Assembly (NCBI GenBank): GCA_023055355.1
Contig: JALJCS010000001.1
Coordinates: forward strand, 47,063,381-47,127,380
DNA: 64,000 nucleotides
DNA from: Agelaius tricolor
Lineage: Eukaryota; Chordata; Aves; Passeriformes; Icteridae
Reading direction: 5' to 3'
The translations under genes were made by a program, and so were the position numbers. Below the pieces are notes generated by a model, which made no database searches, had not been told where the DNA came from, and was given only the letters and a program-made list of their open reading frames with translations. How positions within the stretch are numbered: position 1 is the stretch's first letter; each line of letters begins with the position of its first letter. This document shows, piece by piece, positions 14,501 through 28,088 of the stretch.

Positions 14501-15740
14501 TGGGGTTTTTTTTTCATTTTGCTTAACAAAAAGGGTTGTTCTGCTGGAAGTAGATTTTATTTCCAAATTTTGTCTGACTAACCTTAAAATTAACTGCTCA
14601 GATCACCGTGACTTCAGCTTATATTTAGAATCCTTTTTAGAAGGATAACATTTCTGAGGTAAAAATAAGCTAGATAATTCTGTCAAATTGTTTAATATTG
14701 ACCAATACATAGGAGCAGTCTGGTCCTATTTTCTTAAGCATTTTTATGTAAGGGAGGTAGTTGTGCTAATTTGTATGGCAGAAAACAGTGTTGTGGGTGC
14801 ATGTCTAATACTAGAAAATCAGCATAGAATAAATCTGTTGTGAGCAAAGATCAAACAGATACTAACATTTCTCTCAAACACAGAAAAATCTAAAATATAG
14901 ATTATTAGTTATTCATTGCTAGGTGCAGCTTATCCACAGCTGCACCTGTGGATAAGCTGTAAAAAAGTTGTGGATTGTAAATTTTCAAGCCTTGTGACAA
15001 AACTCACACTTGCAATGAAACTTCTTCCTTGTATGTCTCACTTCCCAACAGTTGGGATTGTCAGAAAGCTGTGAGGAGGCCAAGTGTCCAAAAATGAATC
15101 CAGAAGCTCTAGTTCACAGCTGTTTCACTCTTTCTGCAAATGGTCAAGAGATTTCCCTGTGGAATAGTGGTACCTTTAAACATACAGGAAGGACCCCACA
15201 CATATAGTCTCTGGGCAGGTGTAGAGAAAAATACTTCTGTTCTTGTTATATGTAAATAACTGGGCTATGAGTAAAGAGACATTATTAGCTGTAGCTCCTA
15301 AACTGATTAAAAATCTTTGCACTGTGTAGCTGCTGTGGAGTTGTTTGCTTGTTTGTTTTCCTTTTCCTGATTTTTCCTATTGGGAAACTGAGACTCAATG
15401 TAGTTCTTTAAGGTCAGAAAAGTCATCTGGTTTTAAAATAAGAAATAGGATCTAGCTGTGGAGTGTCTTATGTTTTGATCTATTTTTAAGATCTATATTA
15501 GTACCTATGTCTGTGGAGTTTTCAAATTTCTGAGGTAGTGAAAGAAAGGAAAACATAGTTGGCAAGAGTCATCCATTTTAAGGACAGGTAATTTATGGGA
15601 TAATTTGGAAAGTGGGACAATACCATTCTTTTCTTTTTAACTTTATACCCTATTCATGAATTTCTTAATGTGTATTTTAAAAGATCAATCATTTTTTTAT
15701 TTATAGAATTTTAAAATCTGTATCTTCTTTTCAAATTCAG
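11523..15740 (+). other. FMN2: FMN2 intron (4,218 bp)
   Basis: Bounded by GTACAG at the 5' side and by ttttcaaattcag at the 3' side. No gene or recognised transposon was seen. It holds a perfect short hairpin at 14926-14959 and several A- and T-rich tracts, including the A-rich stretch near 14360-14411. Confidence 0.85.
14926..14959. repeat. Perfect inverted repeat, 14-bp arms, 6-base loop
   Basis: The arms cagcttatccacag (14926-14939) and ctgtggataagctg (14946-14959) are exact reverse complements around the loop ctgcac. The loop also contains the complement of the gtgcag just before and within the left arm, so alternative folds exist. The stem is too short for a typical microRNA precursor. 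It does not match a transposon terminus I know. Confidence 0.9.
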
Positions 15741-15802
15741 AGTTGAAATCTACAGTCCTAGAAACAGAGAAGCAATGCATAGGTGGTGTTCAGCAGGCAC
15801 AG
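15741..15802 (+). CDS. FMN2: Formin-2, short internal exon
   Basis: A 62-base exon. With the G carried over from 11522 it encodes 21 residues beginning ELKSTVLETEKQ and ending VQQAQ. It enters in phase 1 and leaves in phase 0, exactly as needed to join 11522 to 31428. The acceptor is tcttcttttcaaattcag and the donor is CACAG|GTAAGA. The peptide sits in a variable linker of formin-2 between the conserved QDQLYTW block and the coiled coil; human formin-2 has a linker of similar length and composition here. Identification rests mainly on phase, splice signals and position, since the residues are poorly conserved. Confidence 0.85.
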
Positions 15803-16536
15803 GTAAGATTCTAACAGAAATGTTTGATTATTTTTTTAAAAGTGGGTAAAAAGCAGTACTTCTTTTCAGATATTTTTGAAATAGTTTTGTGTACTAAATG
15901 TTCTGTATGAAAAAATTCTGAAGTGAGGATGTTTTATATGCTCCATAGTGGATGCAGGTGTAAGGATTGAAGGTTCCTGCCTGCCTAAGGTGATTCTTAC
16001 AAAATGTTATTGTCCACTCAAAAGTTAACCCTCTGATGGTATTAGTAAGGAATAGTTATAAAATACCTTATTATAATAGCTAATCTACAAAAGTGCATGT
16101 AAATGATAGTGGCAGGGATTTTTTTCTGACTCTCTCCTCAAACTTACAGCAGGGGTAGTATGTGAACAGCTTTAGAGGGCATGCTGAACTTAAAGAGGAG
16201 ATAATGTAATGCTGGGACAATGGAGACAGTCTGGGTTGCACTTATGTGACAGAAACACCGTCTACCTTATTTTTTTAGCATGTGACCATACATGTTCTTC
16301 TATTCTTTATTAATGGTGGTGCAGTTTAATAGGGCTGAGGAACTTCAAATTCTGTTTCCTCAATAGGAAACAGCCTTATCTTACTTGTGGATAACACTAT
16401 TCACTTGTTCTGGAATTATTAGCAGGAAGGCTAAATTCTGAAATATTGGTTTGAAACAAGCAGTGACCAAAAGCTCTTGGAATGTCTTTTCTTCCTCCTC
16501 TGTTTCACGGCTTGTTTCCCTTGTTTCCCCCTTTGT

Positions 16537-16645
16537 GTTTGTTTTGGGGTTTTTTTTTTATGGGGTGTTTTTTGTTTCTTTTGGTTTGCTGGGTGTTTTG
16601 TTGTGGGGTTTAAGGGGCATTTTTTGGGTTTTGGTATTTGTTCTG
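16537..16645 (+). repeat. G/T-rich low-complexity tract
   Basis: The plus strand here is almost only G and T, with repeated runs such as ttttggggttttttttt, tggggtg and aaggggc. Overlapping open frames in this tract have hydrophobic, low-complexity translations and are artefacts of base composition. Confidence 0.85.
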
Positions 16646-19600
16646 AGGCTTTTTGTGTTAGTGACAGGACAATTCAAGCATCACTGTATCAAGCAGCATT
16701 TGTGAAAATGGTCAGTAATTTTCTTTTCAGGGAAAAATAAGGAATGTGAAGTTAAATACATACTTCTAATCATTAGACATGCAAATTTCATTTGGGCTTG
16801 ATCACATATTTTGTGAGCCATGGGTGGGAAGAGTATTGTACTAACTTTATGGCTTGCCTTGCCAAACAACTTTAAAGAATTCTTCTAGTTGGTTATCTAA
16901 ATTCTTCTAACTTCATAATATGGAACATTTTAAAACTGCAGCTCATTAATTAAAATAATATTACAAAATAATTCTTCATTCCAGCATTTTAAGTTTAACG
17001 TAAAATATATTTTTCTCATGATAATTTTATATTCCAGTCACCCAGGTTTCCCTAAAATTATTTCTACTATTAATTGTGGAAAAGCACTTTTCCCCCTATA
17101 CTTCCAGGAAGTTATTGCATGTAAGGAGTATATTTAACCAATCTCTAGTACTATAATTCATTGCAAGAAATTACCTATACAAATGATTTTTTTTTTTGGA
17201 AATGTAATTAATTGAAATAGGCTTATGAATATGTAGTTATTTTACTTATTAAAAAAAAGTATTATGATAATTCCTATGAGAATGAAGTTTAACCAGGAGT
17301 TCTTGAGCACTGCATGATCACTTGAATGGCATTTACTTGTGGTTGGGAGCTTTTCTTTATTTTTAGAACTAGCTTAGTGTCTTGTCCAATCCATGAATTC
17401 CATTTGCTAGTGTTTAGGAGATACCCATCCTTCTTACTTTTTGGTGATCCCTTATGGCAGTAACATGAACTTCTTCCATTCTATACTATTATTCATCAAT
17501 AATCTGCAGGACTAACAGGATCACCTCACTTGCAGAAAGTCGTCTCAAGTTTTTTCTGTATTATGTCATCATCATTCTAGTTTATTTTAAAAATCAGGGT
17601 GGAGGTTTTTGGTTTTTTTTTTGAGGAACTGTATGTGAATAAAATGTTGTCATATGTTCAAGTTATTTCTGTAGTGTCCAAAGCAGTCACGCATATTCTA
17701 CCTATCTATCAGTGTTTAACTACATCAATCTATAAAACATCTAGAAAATAGCATGGCCATCATGTTTGTAGGTAAATCCTGTACTGCAATCAGACCATTC
17801 TTTTTGTTATCTGTACATTTTTTAAGTGACAAACACGTTTCTATTAGAGATCAACCCTCTTGTGTGGTCTACAGTTTTAATTTCTGTAAAAAGAAAATGT
17901 TGGCTGAAGTTAGTCTAATAGGTGATTTTTCTCTTTTTCTTTTCATACATAAATGAAAGAGAGCTCTAGTTTAAAATTTGAATTGATCAACTAAGTTGTT
18001 TTACAGACTTCCCTCTCTTTTGTCTGGGAAAACACGTTTCCCACATACTACTAATATAATTGAAGATTATTGACCAGAACACAGTTGTAACATGATGTGC
18101 TGATAAATTATCTCAGTCATGATAAACAATTAAGAAAAAGAATCAGAATAAGTTTAAATTAAAGGCACAAGTAATACAGCCTGGATTGTATACTTTGTTA
18201 TCACTTGATGGAGCTTCTTTATATATATCCTCTCCATTTCCTTATCTTTATTATATATAATCTGAATATTTTACAGCATAATTTCTGGACATTTTTAAGA
18301 GTATTTTTTTTGAGTCCAAAATATCAATTTTTTCTAAATTACAGCTACAAAAACAAGGCTGTGGGGGTGTGCTTGCTTTTAATACAGGAATTGTTAGGCA
18401 GTGGAAAAATAAGAGAGTTGGCAGCCGTTTCAAGTCCTGGTTTTGAAATGCCAAATAGCAGCGATGCCTGCTTAGTCTTCCCAGTATGAACAGAGAACAT
18501 TTTGTTAGCCTTAACTCCTTTAGTGAAAGAAGAAGAGAAAAATTGAGTGTCCTAATTTAGAAACTCTAGATTCAAACCTGATATTTAAATTTGACAGCCG
18601 TACTTTGTGCAAGAGCCAGTTTCTGTTCTGTTTGTACCCTTGATCTTTTGTACTATCCTCATACTTTTCCTTACATTTTAACTTTTCAGAGTAGTTTGAT
18701 TTTGTTTGCATGGTAGGTAAAAATAGATGCTTAGCAAAAAGATGAAGAAAAAAAGTCCTTTAATTGTAGGATGAGTACAGGTAAACTAGGCTTTGGTTAG
18801 TAGTGGGACATTACAGAGCCAGAAACCTAAAGTTGTTTGAAAGGCACTAAAAAGTATTGTCTTATTCACCATATTATAAAATCATTTTAAATTTCTATGT
18901 TTGATCATTTGTGATGAGAGTCTATTCTGTGGACCACACAATTTTAAAAACAAAGCCCTTTTTACATTTATTTAATTGTCAGCATCCAGATATAATGGAT
19001 ACTTCATGCCAATTCATGCCTGGTCCCTGTAATCCCATCTCAGGAGAGGAGGTTTTGCCAGACTGTTGCAGTCTATAGCAGTTTGGTTATAAGACAATTT
19101 ACACTGACTATTTAAACCTTATTTACATCAGAAAAGCTTGTCATCAAAAAAATTCTCATGCTCATAATGTTTCTGTCTTAGTTTGGTTTGGTTCACCACA
19201 TTTTACCCTACAAATAAATCCTCCACCAAAATGATATGCCCTTTTGGAATTCCAAGTACTTCCACTGGTACTAGAAGCCAGACAAAATTTTGGCAGTTCT
19301 GAGGTGCTGAAGGTGGGTTTCTGCTGCATAATCTATTGGCATACTTTCCAGCAATATCATAGGGAAACAATGCTAATCTTAAAAAAACTTGCATGCCAGG
19401 TTTTGCCATCTTGAAGATACTTTCTGCTTTATAAAAACAGACTCATGGAGTGTGTCTTTAGAATATTTCTAACCACCCCAATTTTCTGTCAGTAGGGACC
19501 TTTGTTCTTATGCTAGTTTTTGACTATGACTTATTGTAATTCCTTAGGGCAATAGCTTAGTGAGATTGGAAATGTTCCATTTTTGACACTTAGTAATACA

Positions 19601-21344
19601 AGAAAAAAGGTTCTGAAATCCTTTAAGATAAATACATAATCAGTCTGTTTAAAAAGTATAAAACATTGGTGGGACTGGAATTTACTTTTCATTATTATAA
19701 AATGTCACCGCTAGAATTTGTCTCAGAAACATGCATGCTGCCCAAAGCTCTCTTAAAAGAAATTTCGGAGATTATTCTTTGTAGGTGAACAGAAGATAAA
19801 GAAGGTAGAGGAAAGATTAGTCTGAAATGGTGAAATACTAAAAAGAATTTTTAAAAAGGTGAGATTTTATAATCCTGCCTTAGACTGTTATGATATTTGG
19901 AGTCTGGTATAAAACCTGTGTTATTTCAGTATTACACAGTTTTCATCAGCACATAGACCAGCTAGAAACAAGACTAGTGAGCCACTGGCTTCAACAGGAA
20001 CCTGAGGAAAATTGGGAACTCTTCCTCTGTTGCCTCACAAACAGCTCTGTGGCATTTTTAACACTGCCTGATTCTGCTTGTTCTTTCTTGAGATATTTAT
20101 TAAGGAAAAAACTGTGAAGTGTCATTCCCCTTCCATCCTTTTGCTTTTTGACAAGTTAATTTTTGTAAGGGGGAAGAGAAGGCTTGAGGAAGCAATGAAC
20201 AGTTAGTCTAAAACAATTCTTTTCCTACAAAGATATGACTGCCAGAGTCGTAGATTTCAGCAGGGAAAAATAAGTTACATACTTGATTAAAAAAAATCCA
20301 ACCAAAAATATCTATGACATATTCAAAAGGATCTACTATATACAGTTATCTCATTGAGGAAATAAAGAATTATGACAGAAGTAAATATTTTTGGATACTT
20401 CCTTATGAATCAATTGAATAGAATTGTATTTCTTCTTTTAAGAACAGTACCAATGTAAACTTTCAGCAAAATCATGCCAGCACACCCAAATTTCAGAAAA
20501 CAAAAAGTTAAATTGAGAGTTATTTTTTCAGGGGTTTTTTATCTTGCAAAATGTAAAGCCAGATTTGTAATATGTGATGTGGAGGAGACTTTACATTGTA
20601 ATTGTAGGTCCAATGTTATAATTGGGGTAACTTAGCTTTAAGCAGTGGAATTTCAGGAAGCAATGTAGATAGATGGTGTTTTCTTATTAGCATTCAGAGT
20701 AAATGATGTTTTATCAGAAACATACAGAAAGGAAACAAATTTTGTAGGAAACAAGGTGATACAAACCTGGCAGGAGCCTTTACTGCCAGGGTCATAGGAA
20801 CTGCTGAAATGCAGAGTGTTTTGCTTAGGCAGTAAAGGGGAATTTAACTTTGTGGAACTCCATGACAAGTTTAAGTGCAAATCAAGTATTTTATGTTCAT
20901 GTTCACAAAACATAATTTTTATGCAGAAGTTTCAAGTTTTATTGATGGAATTCTTAGATTCTTAATATTGGAAGTTACTTTTCAGTTCAAACGTGCTGCC
21001 ATTTTCAGGTTTATTTTTGGTTTGTTTTCAGAAAGCCTTAGAAGCACAAATAGATGTTTTATTTCCTAAAACTGCAGCAAGTAAATTAACTAAAATTTTT
21101 GAAATATGAAGTGAGATTCTCTGAGTTGAGACCTTAATACAGCTTAAATAGAAACTGTCTGTTTCAGTCTGTGCTGCTTCCCACATGGCTAGTAGCCACT
21201 TTATAATTTAATACTGTCATCTGATACTGGTGGGGTTTCTTTGGCCATGAAAGAAGGATGAGAAGACAAATAGAAATATCAGAAACGAGGGAAGAAGTGC
21301 TTATTGAGACAGTCTGAAGGGCACCCTAAAGTCTGCCTACTCAG

Positions 21345-21358
21345 CCACTAGATGGCAG
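21345..21358 (+). promoter_or_regulatory. CTCF-consensus binding site
   Basis: CCACTAGATGGCAG fits the established CTCF core CCASYAGRKGGCRS at every position. It lies deep in an FMN2 intron, on the plus strand, in a short patch that is more GC-rich than its surroundings (about 21340-21435). A single motif match is not proof of binding. If bound, it could anchor a chromatin loop within this long gene. Confidence 0.6.
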
Positions 21359-23647
21359 TTAAGTATTTTTGCATGGATTGCGAGGCACTTGCAAGTCGTT
21401 CCCAGGCGGTCCTGCAGATACCCTACTGCGGGAATTTTTTTTATTGTCTCAGTCAAAGGAGTAGCTTTCTGCTAATTAATAACTTAGCCTTTAAAATGTA
21501 CATACACTTGCCCTGTTTAATCAAACCAAGATTTAGCAGTCTGAGCATCTCTCAAAGCACATCCTCTACCTTCCCAACCCCTCAAAACACTAAATATTTA
21601 GAAAGCACTGCTCTGTCACTGTTGTTTTGGTTAGTTAGTTGGGTTTTTTTTAAAACCAGTGAAATGAAAACATTTGGTTTGGTCTACCAGCCTCATGGAT
21701 GACTTCCTTTAAAGTGATAATTAGTAAGTTATCAATTAATTACTATCATTTAATAAAGAGGTCAATATCCTGTTGAAGATGAAATTTGTTTCTTCAACCG
21801 CAACCATGAACCCATTTTCTATTTAGTTCTGATGAGGCAGAAGTTTAAAAAAAAATAAAAGGGAAAAAATTGCATCGGACATAATTAATTGACAAAAACA
21901 TAGAAAATAAATCACAGACTACACATTTAAATGAAAAAACAGGCGTATAGAATGTCATGCCTGTGTGGTAGAAAAATGTAAGCAGTTAATTCTCAGAACA
22001 AATATTAGTGTTTTGTATTATATCCAGACTTCACAATACTTGGATTGACTTCTGTTATTTTGCTTGAAGGCAATGTTTGCCTTTTTAAAAGAAACAATAC
22101 ATTTTCTTCTTTTCAGTGGAGTTACAATAACACATTTTTGCACTCTTCCTCCCAGTCATGGTGAGACTAAAATTTGTTTTCTCTAATCTGTGTTCTTAAT
22201 GTTAATGTCAAGATGAAGTTTTACTTCTGTGCTCATTTTAGTTTCAAAGAATCTTTATTCTCTTTTTCCACTTTTATTGAGACAGACATATATCATAGAT
22301 CTGAAACACATAAAAATCATAGCACAGTTAAGTGTTGAGTGGAACATTAGGAGATTGTGATGTACAAACTCTTTTCCACTAATGCCCTCCTCCAAGCAAG
22401 GTTAGCTTTCATGTTTGGTGGTTTTTCTCAGGACTTTGCTCATCTCTGAGCATGGGTATGAGGTGATGGTAGTATGTATTTCCTGCTTTGCCTAGTCAGT
22501 GGTAAAAAGGTAAGTCTTGCTCTATTTCTGATGCATTGTTTTGATAACAGCTAAAAGAGATGAAAATGTGTGCTGTAAAAACCTGTATTTCCTGTGAGTT
22601 ACTTCTTTCAGGCATTGATTAAAATTCTTAAGAAACTGTGGGTTAAGTTCTTGCAACTAATCTCATTTCACAGCTTCTTCATCACAGATTTTATGAGAAT
22701 GTATATTAACAATAATAGCAACAATAGTAGTAGCAATAATGTAGATTTTGCATCCTTTAATCATAATGGGCATTCTTCTCTTTGTGTTTTGACTAGGCTT
22801 TATACTTAGACAAAGATGGGGTTTTTTGTCATTTTAGGTACAAATTCTTTGACATGCAGCACCAATGTTAGGGTTTGGGCAATAATTGATAAGAAGAAAA
22901 GGAGAATGAGAGTAAAACTGAGAAAATAATTTATTTTAACAAGAATTGTTTGGCAATGCTTTAAATCCTTGACTATAATGCGAGAGACTTTCACTTTCTG
23001 GAAAAGGAGAACTATGGGATAGGGATTGCATAGAAAGAATTATCACTTTTCTGTCTGTGTTTGATTCTAAGCATTAATGTATTTCTTCTCTTGCCTTTTA
23101 CAGTGAGTTTCTTGTAAAATAATAACACAGTACTGTAAGTTCCCTTAGGGAGCAGTGAATGCAAATTCATGATAGCTATATGCTTACTGAAAATTCTGTT
23201 TAAATTCTTTACTCTCTTCTCCTCTGACTCCTCACTGTTCTTGCTCATGAAATTAAATAAATTTGAGGTAGTGCTTATGCCATCTATGAATTCCTAGTTA
23301 GAGCAAAATTTATGAGCTGTATTCATTAATTATTTAAATACAATTTTTTTCCTAAATTCTCTAAACCAGAAATTCTATTTCAGATGAAAGTCCATAAACT
23401 CCTTTTATACCAAACTATGATTTGTGCTGTAAGTTCCATTATTTACTTATGAAATTTGGCTCATCTTTTGGAGACCAGTGAAAACAGAGATTTTGTTTGT
23501 TCAATGGTAACATCCTATACTTGGATTACGTAGAATATTTTTGGTACTATACTATTTAGATTTCAAGCTTTTTTAAAAAAGAATTCCACACAAATTGAAG
23601 AAAACAGCTGAAGAAATTACATGAAATACAGGAAAGCAGTTTGAAAA

Positions 23648-23693
23648 AGTGTATGTGTGTAAGTCTGTGTATGTGTGTACATATCAGTATGTG
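23648..23693 (+). repeat. Degenerate TG-rich repeat
   Basis: An imperfect run of gtatgtgtgtaag-type units, interrupted by single-base changes. It has the look of a decayed dinucleotide microsatellite. Confidence 0.7.
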
Positions 23694-25690
23694 AAAACTT
23701 CTTGTAACATTCCTAGCAGGACATTTAATTTGGCAAGTGGACTTAAACTATTTGAGAGACCTCCTCCACACAAAAGTGAGAACTCTTTCAAGTTCTTCTT
23801 ATATTTCCCTTGGCATTAAATATCAGGTGCTACCTTTTAGTGGTGTAAATCCTGAGATTTTCTACAATATTCTCTATGTAAAAGGGAGATAAAAATGCTT
23901 TTCTTAGTAGAAATAAGTATTCATTTAACTCAAAAGTGCCTTAAATAATTTAAAAACAAACAAATGAAAAATTACATACTGCCAAACCTAAATGAGAACT
24001 TAAAAGTAAGGCTGAGAATAATTTCTACTCTTTGGATACAAGGTAGAGTAACCAGTTTATCTTCTACTTACATTTAGATCAAAAGTTATTACATTTTCCA
24101 TCTTAAGCTGGTATAAACAAAAGCAGTAAAATCACTTTTTTCCTTTTCTGTGTTTTGAATACCTGTTTATCCTTGTATTTATTCTTTAGAGAGGAAGGCC
24201 AAAACTATACATAAAAACTAACTTGCATATTCCAGAATGTGCAATTGCTGTCTATGATTATTCAACTTTTTCTAAATATACAAATTGGGGGTTTTTTAAA
24301 TGTTCGTGATGCCAGAAAGATTTTAGTTAACTTCTCTATACTTAAAGCTCATTTTTGATTACTTGATTTTGATTGACTTTTCTTAAAGTTCTTTCACTCA
24401 AAATGATACAGCTTTGTTTCTAATATAACTTTCACACTTTTAAAGAGTTAAAGATGATGAGATACTTTCAGGCCCCTGCCTTCAGCATGTTTATGGATAT
24501 GTTTGTGGAGGCTCTCTTTCCATTTCTCCAAACCTTTTCTGTTGTGAGCAGTGGGCTTGGACTTCAGTGTATCTACAAAGACTTATTCTTACTGTGGATA
24601 TTTTTTGCTGCTTATTCCCTGTTGGAAGCTTAAGACAAAAGCAACATGTGAACCTCCCATTTTGTGGTCTGGCTGAACTCTTAGATGAAAAGGGCAAGTA
24701 CTGTGCAGAAGTATCATACTCTGGACAGTTGCTTATCAGAATGGGGCAAAGTTCATCTGAAAAATCTTCACCTTTCTTGATCTCCCCTACTAGAGCTTAA
24801 AAGGCATTCCAAGCCCTTCAAATTTAAACCATTAATGTTCACATTTTGGCTCATAGAATCCATATTGTTATTTCTAGCATAAAAGCTTACAATTGATACA
24901 TATAAAGAGCACGAAAATAATAATAGAATTAGTTTTCACAGTGACTGCTTTCCAGATTGCTGGACAATTTCAAGTGGAATTGAAAACCAGAGAAAAGGTC
25001 TGGTGTGAAAAAGTTCAACACCTTTCTCTAATGTGTCAAGGCAGTAATGTTCAAGGTATGCCAGATTTTATGTTTTAACAGAATGAGATGAATTGTTGTC
25101 TTGGCCTGGATACACAGGAAAACTACCCAAACACTTTAGTATCATAGTTGAAATACTTTAGAAAAACCACAGGTGACTAAGAAAGGAAGAAATTAATCAT
25201 ATGTTAGGCATTTCAGCAAGAAATTTCAAATTGAGGAGAAAATAAATCCAGACAGTTTTTTATCCAAACTTTTAAGGAAATCTGACTTTTAAGGTACCTC
25301 TTCCTTATAGGCTGCTGACATAAGTGGCTAGGTTCTGGTTATCTTTTCATCTGCACTAGCAGTCCCTTGCAATCTATAGCACAGTAAATCAAAGACACCA
25401 GAAACAGGTAAAATAATTTTATTATAAAAAAATTAATAAAATTCAGCTTTTCTTTCAGTACCCAGTCTCATTTACATGCTTGCTTTACACTGGATGAGTG
25501 ATAGAACAGTTAAATTAATTTCTGAGCTAAATTAAGCTATGCGGATAGTAAACCCCTTTTGAAGTCTTATTTATCTATATATTGTTTCATACCTCCCTAA
25601 TAATGAAATTTCATCTAGGCCAGGACAGAAACCTTCAAAATTTGAGAGGGACATTTTGGTTGGTTTTTCAGCCTGGATAGTCAGGACATT

Positions 25691-25826
25691 GCTCATTGCC
25701 CATGGAACATGCACAGCCTGTTTGAGAAGTGCTGGGGACTGTTCTATAGCCATACACATTATTTTTTTCTTGCTCACTCTTTCATACTCAAGCTACCATG
25801 ATAAAAAGTGAGGGTTAAGCTTCCAC
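25691..25826. repeat. Unclassified interspersed repeat, copy 1
   Basis: This segment aligns by eye to 28089-28226 in the same orientation at roughly 80% identity. Shared blocks include catggaacatg, acagcctgt, gttctatagcca, gctcactctttcatact and gggttaagcttccac. Similarity stops abruptly at the end of that last block in both copies. No CR1 tail, terminal inverted repeat or polyadenylation signal was recognised, so the family is unknown to me. The minus-strand frames share the peptide MAIEQ, but both copies are too short to be coding. Confidence 0.8.
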
Positions 25827-26351
25827 AAGTGTTATTTGTGAAGGTTTAAAGTAATGCTATGTAATACTACAGTAATTAAACTTGACTCCTCTGCATCTCC
25901 TAGGGTGGTCAGTTGTTCTGTGAGATTTTATTTTACCTTGTCTTGTCTTCAGTCTATGAAAATTCTTTTGAGGTTTCTATCATAGTAAAACCTGGGGATA
26001 ACCTAAGGTTATTTTCCAACTACGTTAAGAGTTACTCCTTAAAAAGAGAAAACTCTTTTAATCTTTGATGTATCTCAAGTTGATTATTTATTTAAATGGG
26101 TAATGCAAAGAACTGAGATCTTATCCTCTGAAATATGCTTAGCTCAGAGATAAGGAATTCAAACTGTTCAGGAATAGAAACTTCAAGAATCTAAGCTCTT
26201 TTTTCCTCTGACTTCCAGCTTTCCAAGTCAGCATTTGCAATGCATGCATCTTTCTTCAAAGTTATAGGTTCCCTGTTGACTCTGTGTTAGTTTATCTGAA
26301 CTATTTGAATTTCAATAATTATGGATCTCTGCATGTAATGGTTTGGGGGGT

Positions 26352-26380
26352 TTTTGTCACACATGATAGGTGTGACAAAA
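26352..26380. repeat. Inverted repeat, 11-bp perfect arms
   Basis: ttttgtcacac (26352-26362) and gtgtgacaaaa (26370-26380) are exact reverse complements around a 7-base loop, extendable to GG/CC ends with one bulged T. Just downstream, near 26440-26462, is a second small hairpin (ccagcct/aggctgg). The block could be the end of an old non-autonomous DNA element, but no paired far end was found. Confidence 0.7.
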
Positions 26381-28088
26381 CCACTAGGTTGATTAGACAT
26401 GTCCCAGCTGTTTAGGACAGGAAGAGCTGCCTAGTCCATTGCCAGCCTTGTGCAGGCTGGTGTAATCCATTTGTTGCAATGTGTCCCAGAGTGGGAGTAG
26501 CTCACACTTACCAAATAAGTTTTATGACTTCAGACAGGGCAATGCGCAACACTGTTTTTGTTTCAGGGCTTGCTTGTTCATTGTTACACCGGGGAGCATC
26601 ACTTTCTTGTGGTTGTAGGAAGAAAGATGGACCAGTGTGAAAAAGTGTACCCCTCATTCCCATATGTGCAACTTCAGAATAGTAAAAGCTTCACTCAAAA
26701 AGGTTTAATCAGGTAGTCTGAGGAAGAAACTAGTATCCAATACTAATTCTACTCCTTCAGCAATTCTCCCTGATGCTATTGGCAAGTTTGCCAACTTTTG
26801 ACTCAATTTTTACTGCTGTAAAAATAAAATGCTGCAATGAGCCTTGAGATTAAGTGAAATGTGAGAATAATTAGATGGATGCTATTTTGTTTGAATGCAA
26901 ATCAAGTCTCCACCAGTACTTCTCATTTGCCAATTACTGTAGCACTAAAAATGCCTGTTAAATGTTGTGTCTCCTTTTCTTAAGGTTGATCTGCAGTTGC
27001 AAGAAGTAGCTTTGAAAATGAGACAGCTTTAAAGAGAGAAACCTGAATAGAGATCACATTTCTCTGACTGAATTAAATTCTTACTGTGGCTCTACTTTGT
27101 GCCATTCGGTGAGCGTGCGCGTTCAAAAATGTTTCACTTCGCGTAGAAAAGCAGCATTTATTAACAAGCAGTTGGAAAGAGCATCCTTCTGAGTTCCTGT
27201 GCACTGCTAGTATTTCCAAGTGCTCCCAGGCACACTTACTAGAAGAGCTGAGGGGCCTTATTTTGCCATCTTAATTCTGTTTAACTATATGCTTCTATTT
27301 CCTGTGTGTTCTTGCAACTAGGCAGCAGCATAGACTCTGATTCATGAATTGTGATGTAGAGAAACTAAAAAGTCAAGTTTTTTTCCAAAAAAAAAAAAGA
27401 GAAATCAAAGCAAATATAATCCTAATATCTAAATATAAATTCTATCCAAAGAGGAAATTTCATGACACTAGGTGACAAATTGCTGAAAATCATCAAAGTG
27501 CTGATGCAACTTTTTGACTTGTAATAGCATAAGGTATTAATTTCTAAAACCAAGATGTAATATGTCTTTTTTTTTTTCAAATATGCCAAAATTACCAATA
27601 AGAACTGTCATTATGTTTATTAAAAAAAAAAGATACCTTATGGCTGTTATGTAAGTGAATAAAAGCTGAGATAGGAAGTTATAGACAAGTACAGACACAT
27701 ATGTATGTCTATATATACATAGACTAGGGCTAAATTTCACAGATGTGGGGGTTTTTTCTGCCTGGAAATTTAGTTATAGAAGGGTCTATAGGTTTCAGTC
27801 GCTCATCTGACAAACTAGGTTGTCAACTCTGTAGAAGGAGGTAGCTGCATTCTGATCTTTTACATGTTTGAAGATCCTGGACATGTTCCATCTATATAGA
27901 TCAGCTTTATGCTGGACATCTGAAGTGCACATGTGGAAAACATGACAGGATTGGAATGAATTCTATGTAATGTACATGTGCAGATCCACATGTACAACCT
28001 TTAGCCAGCAAAGCAAATATTTCCAGATCCGTGTACAAACAATCCTATCAGTGCAAACCAAAAACATCAGTCCCAGACTGAGCATCCA

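Noticed and set aside
14928..14937. ttatccaca as a bacterial DnaA box or replication origin
   Set aside because: The sequence is vertebrate intron; the match is part of the hairpin arms and has no meaning in this setting.
16451..16740. Overlapping hydrophobic frames of 84 and 87 codons
   Set aside because: They translate a G/T-rich low-complexity tract, giving Phe/Val/Gly strings with no structure.
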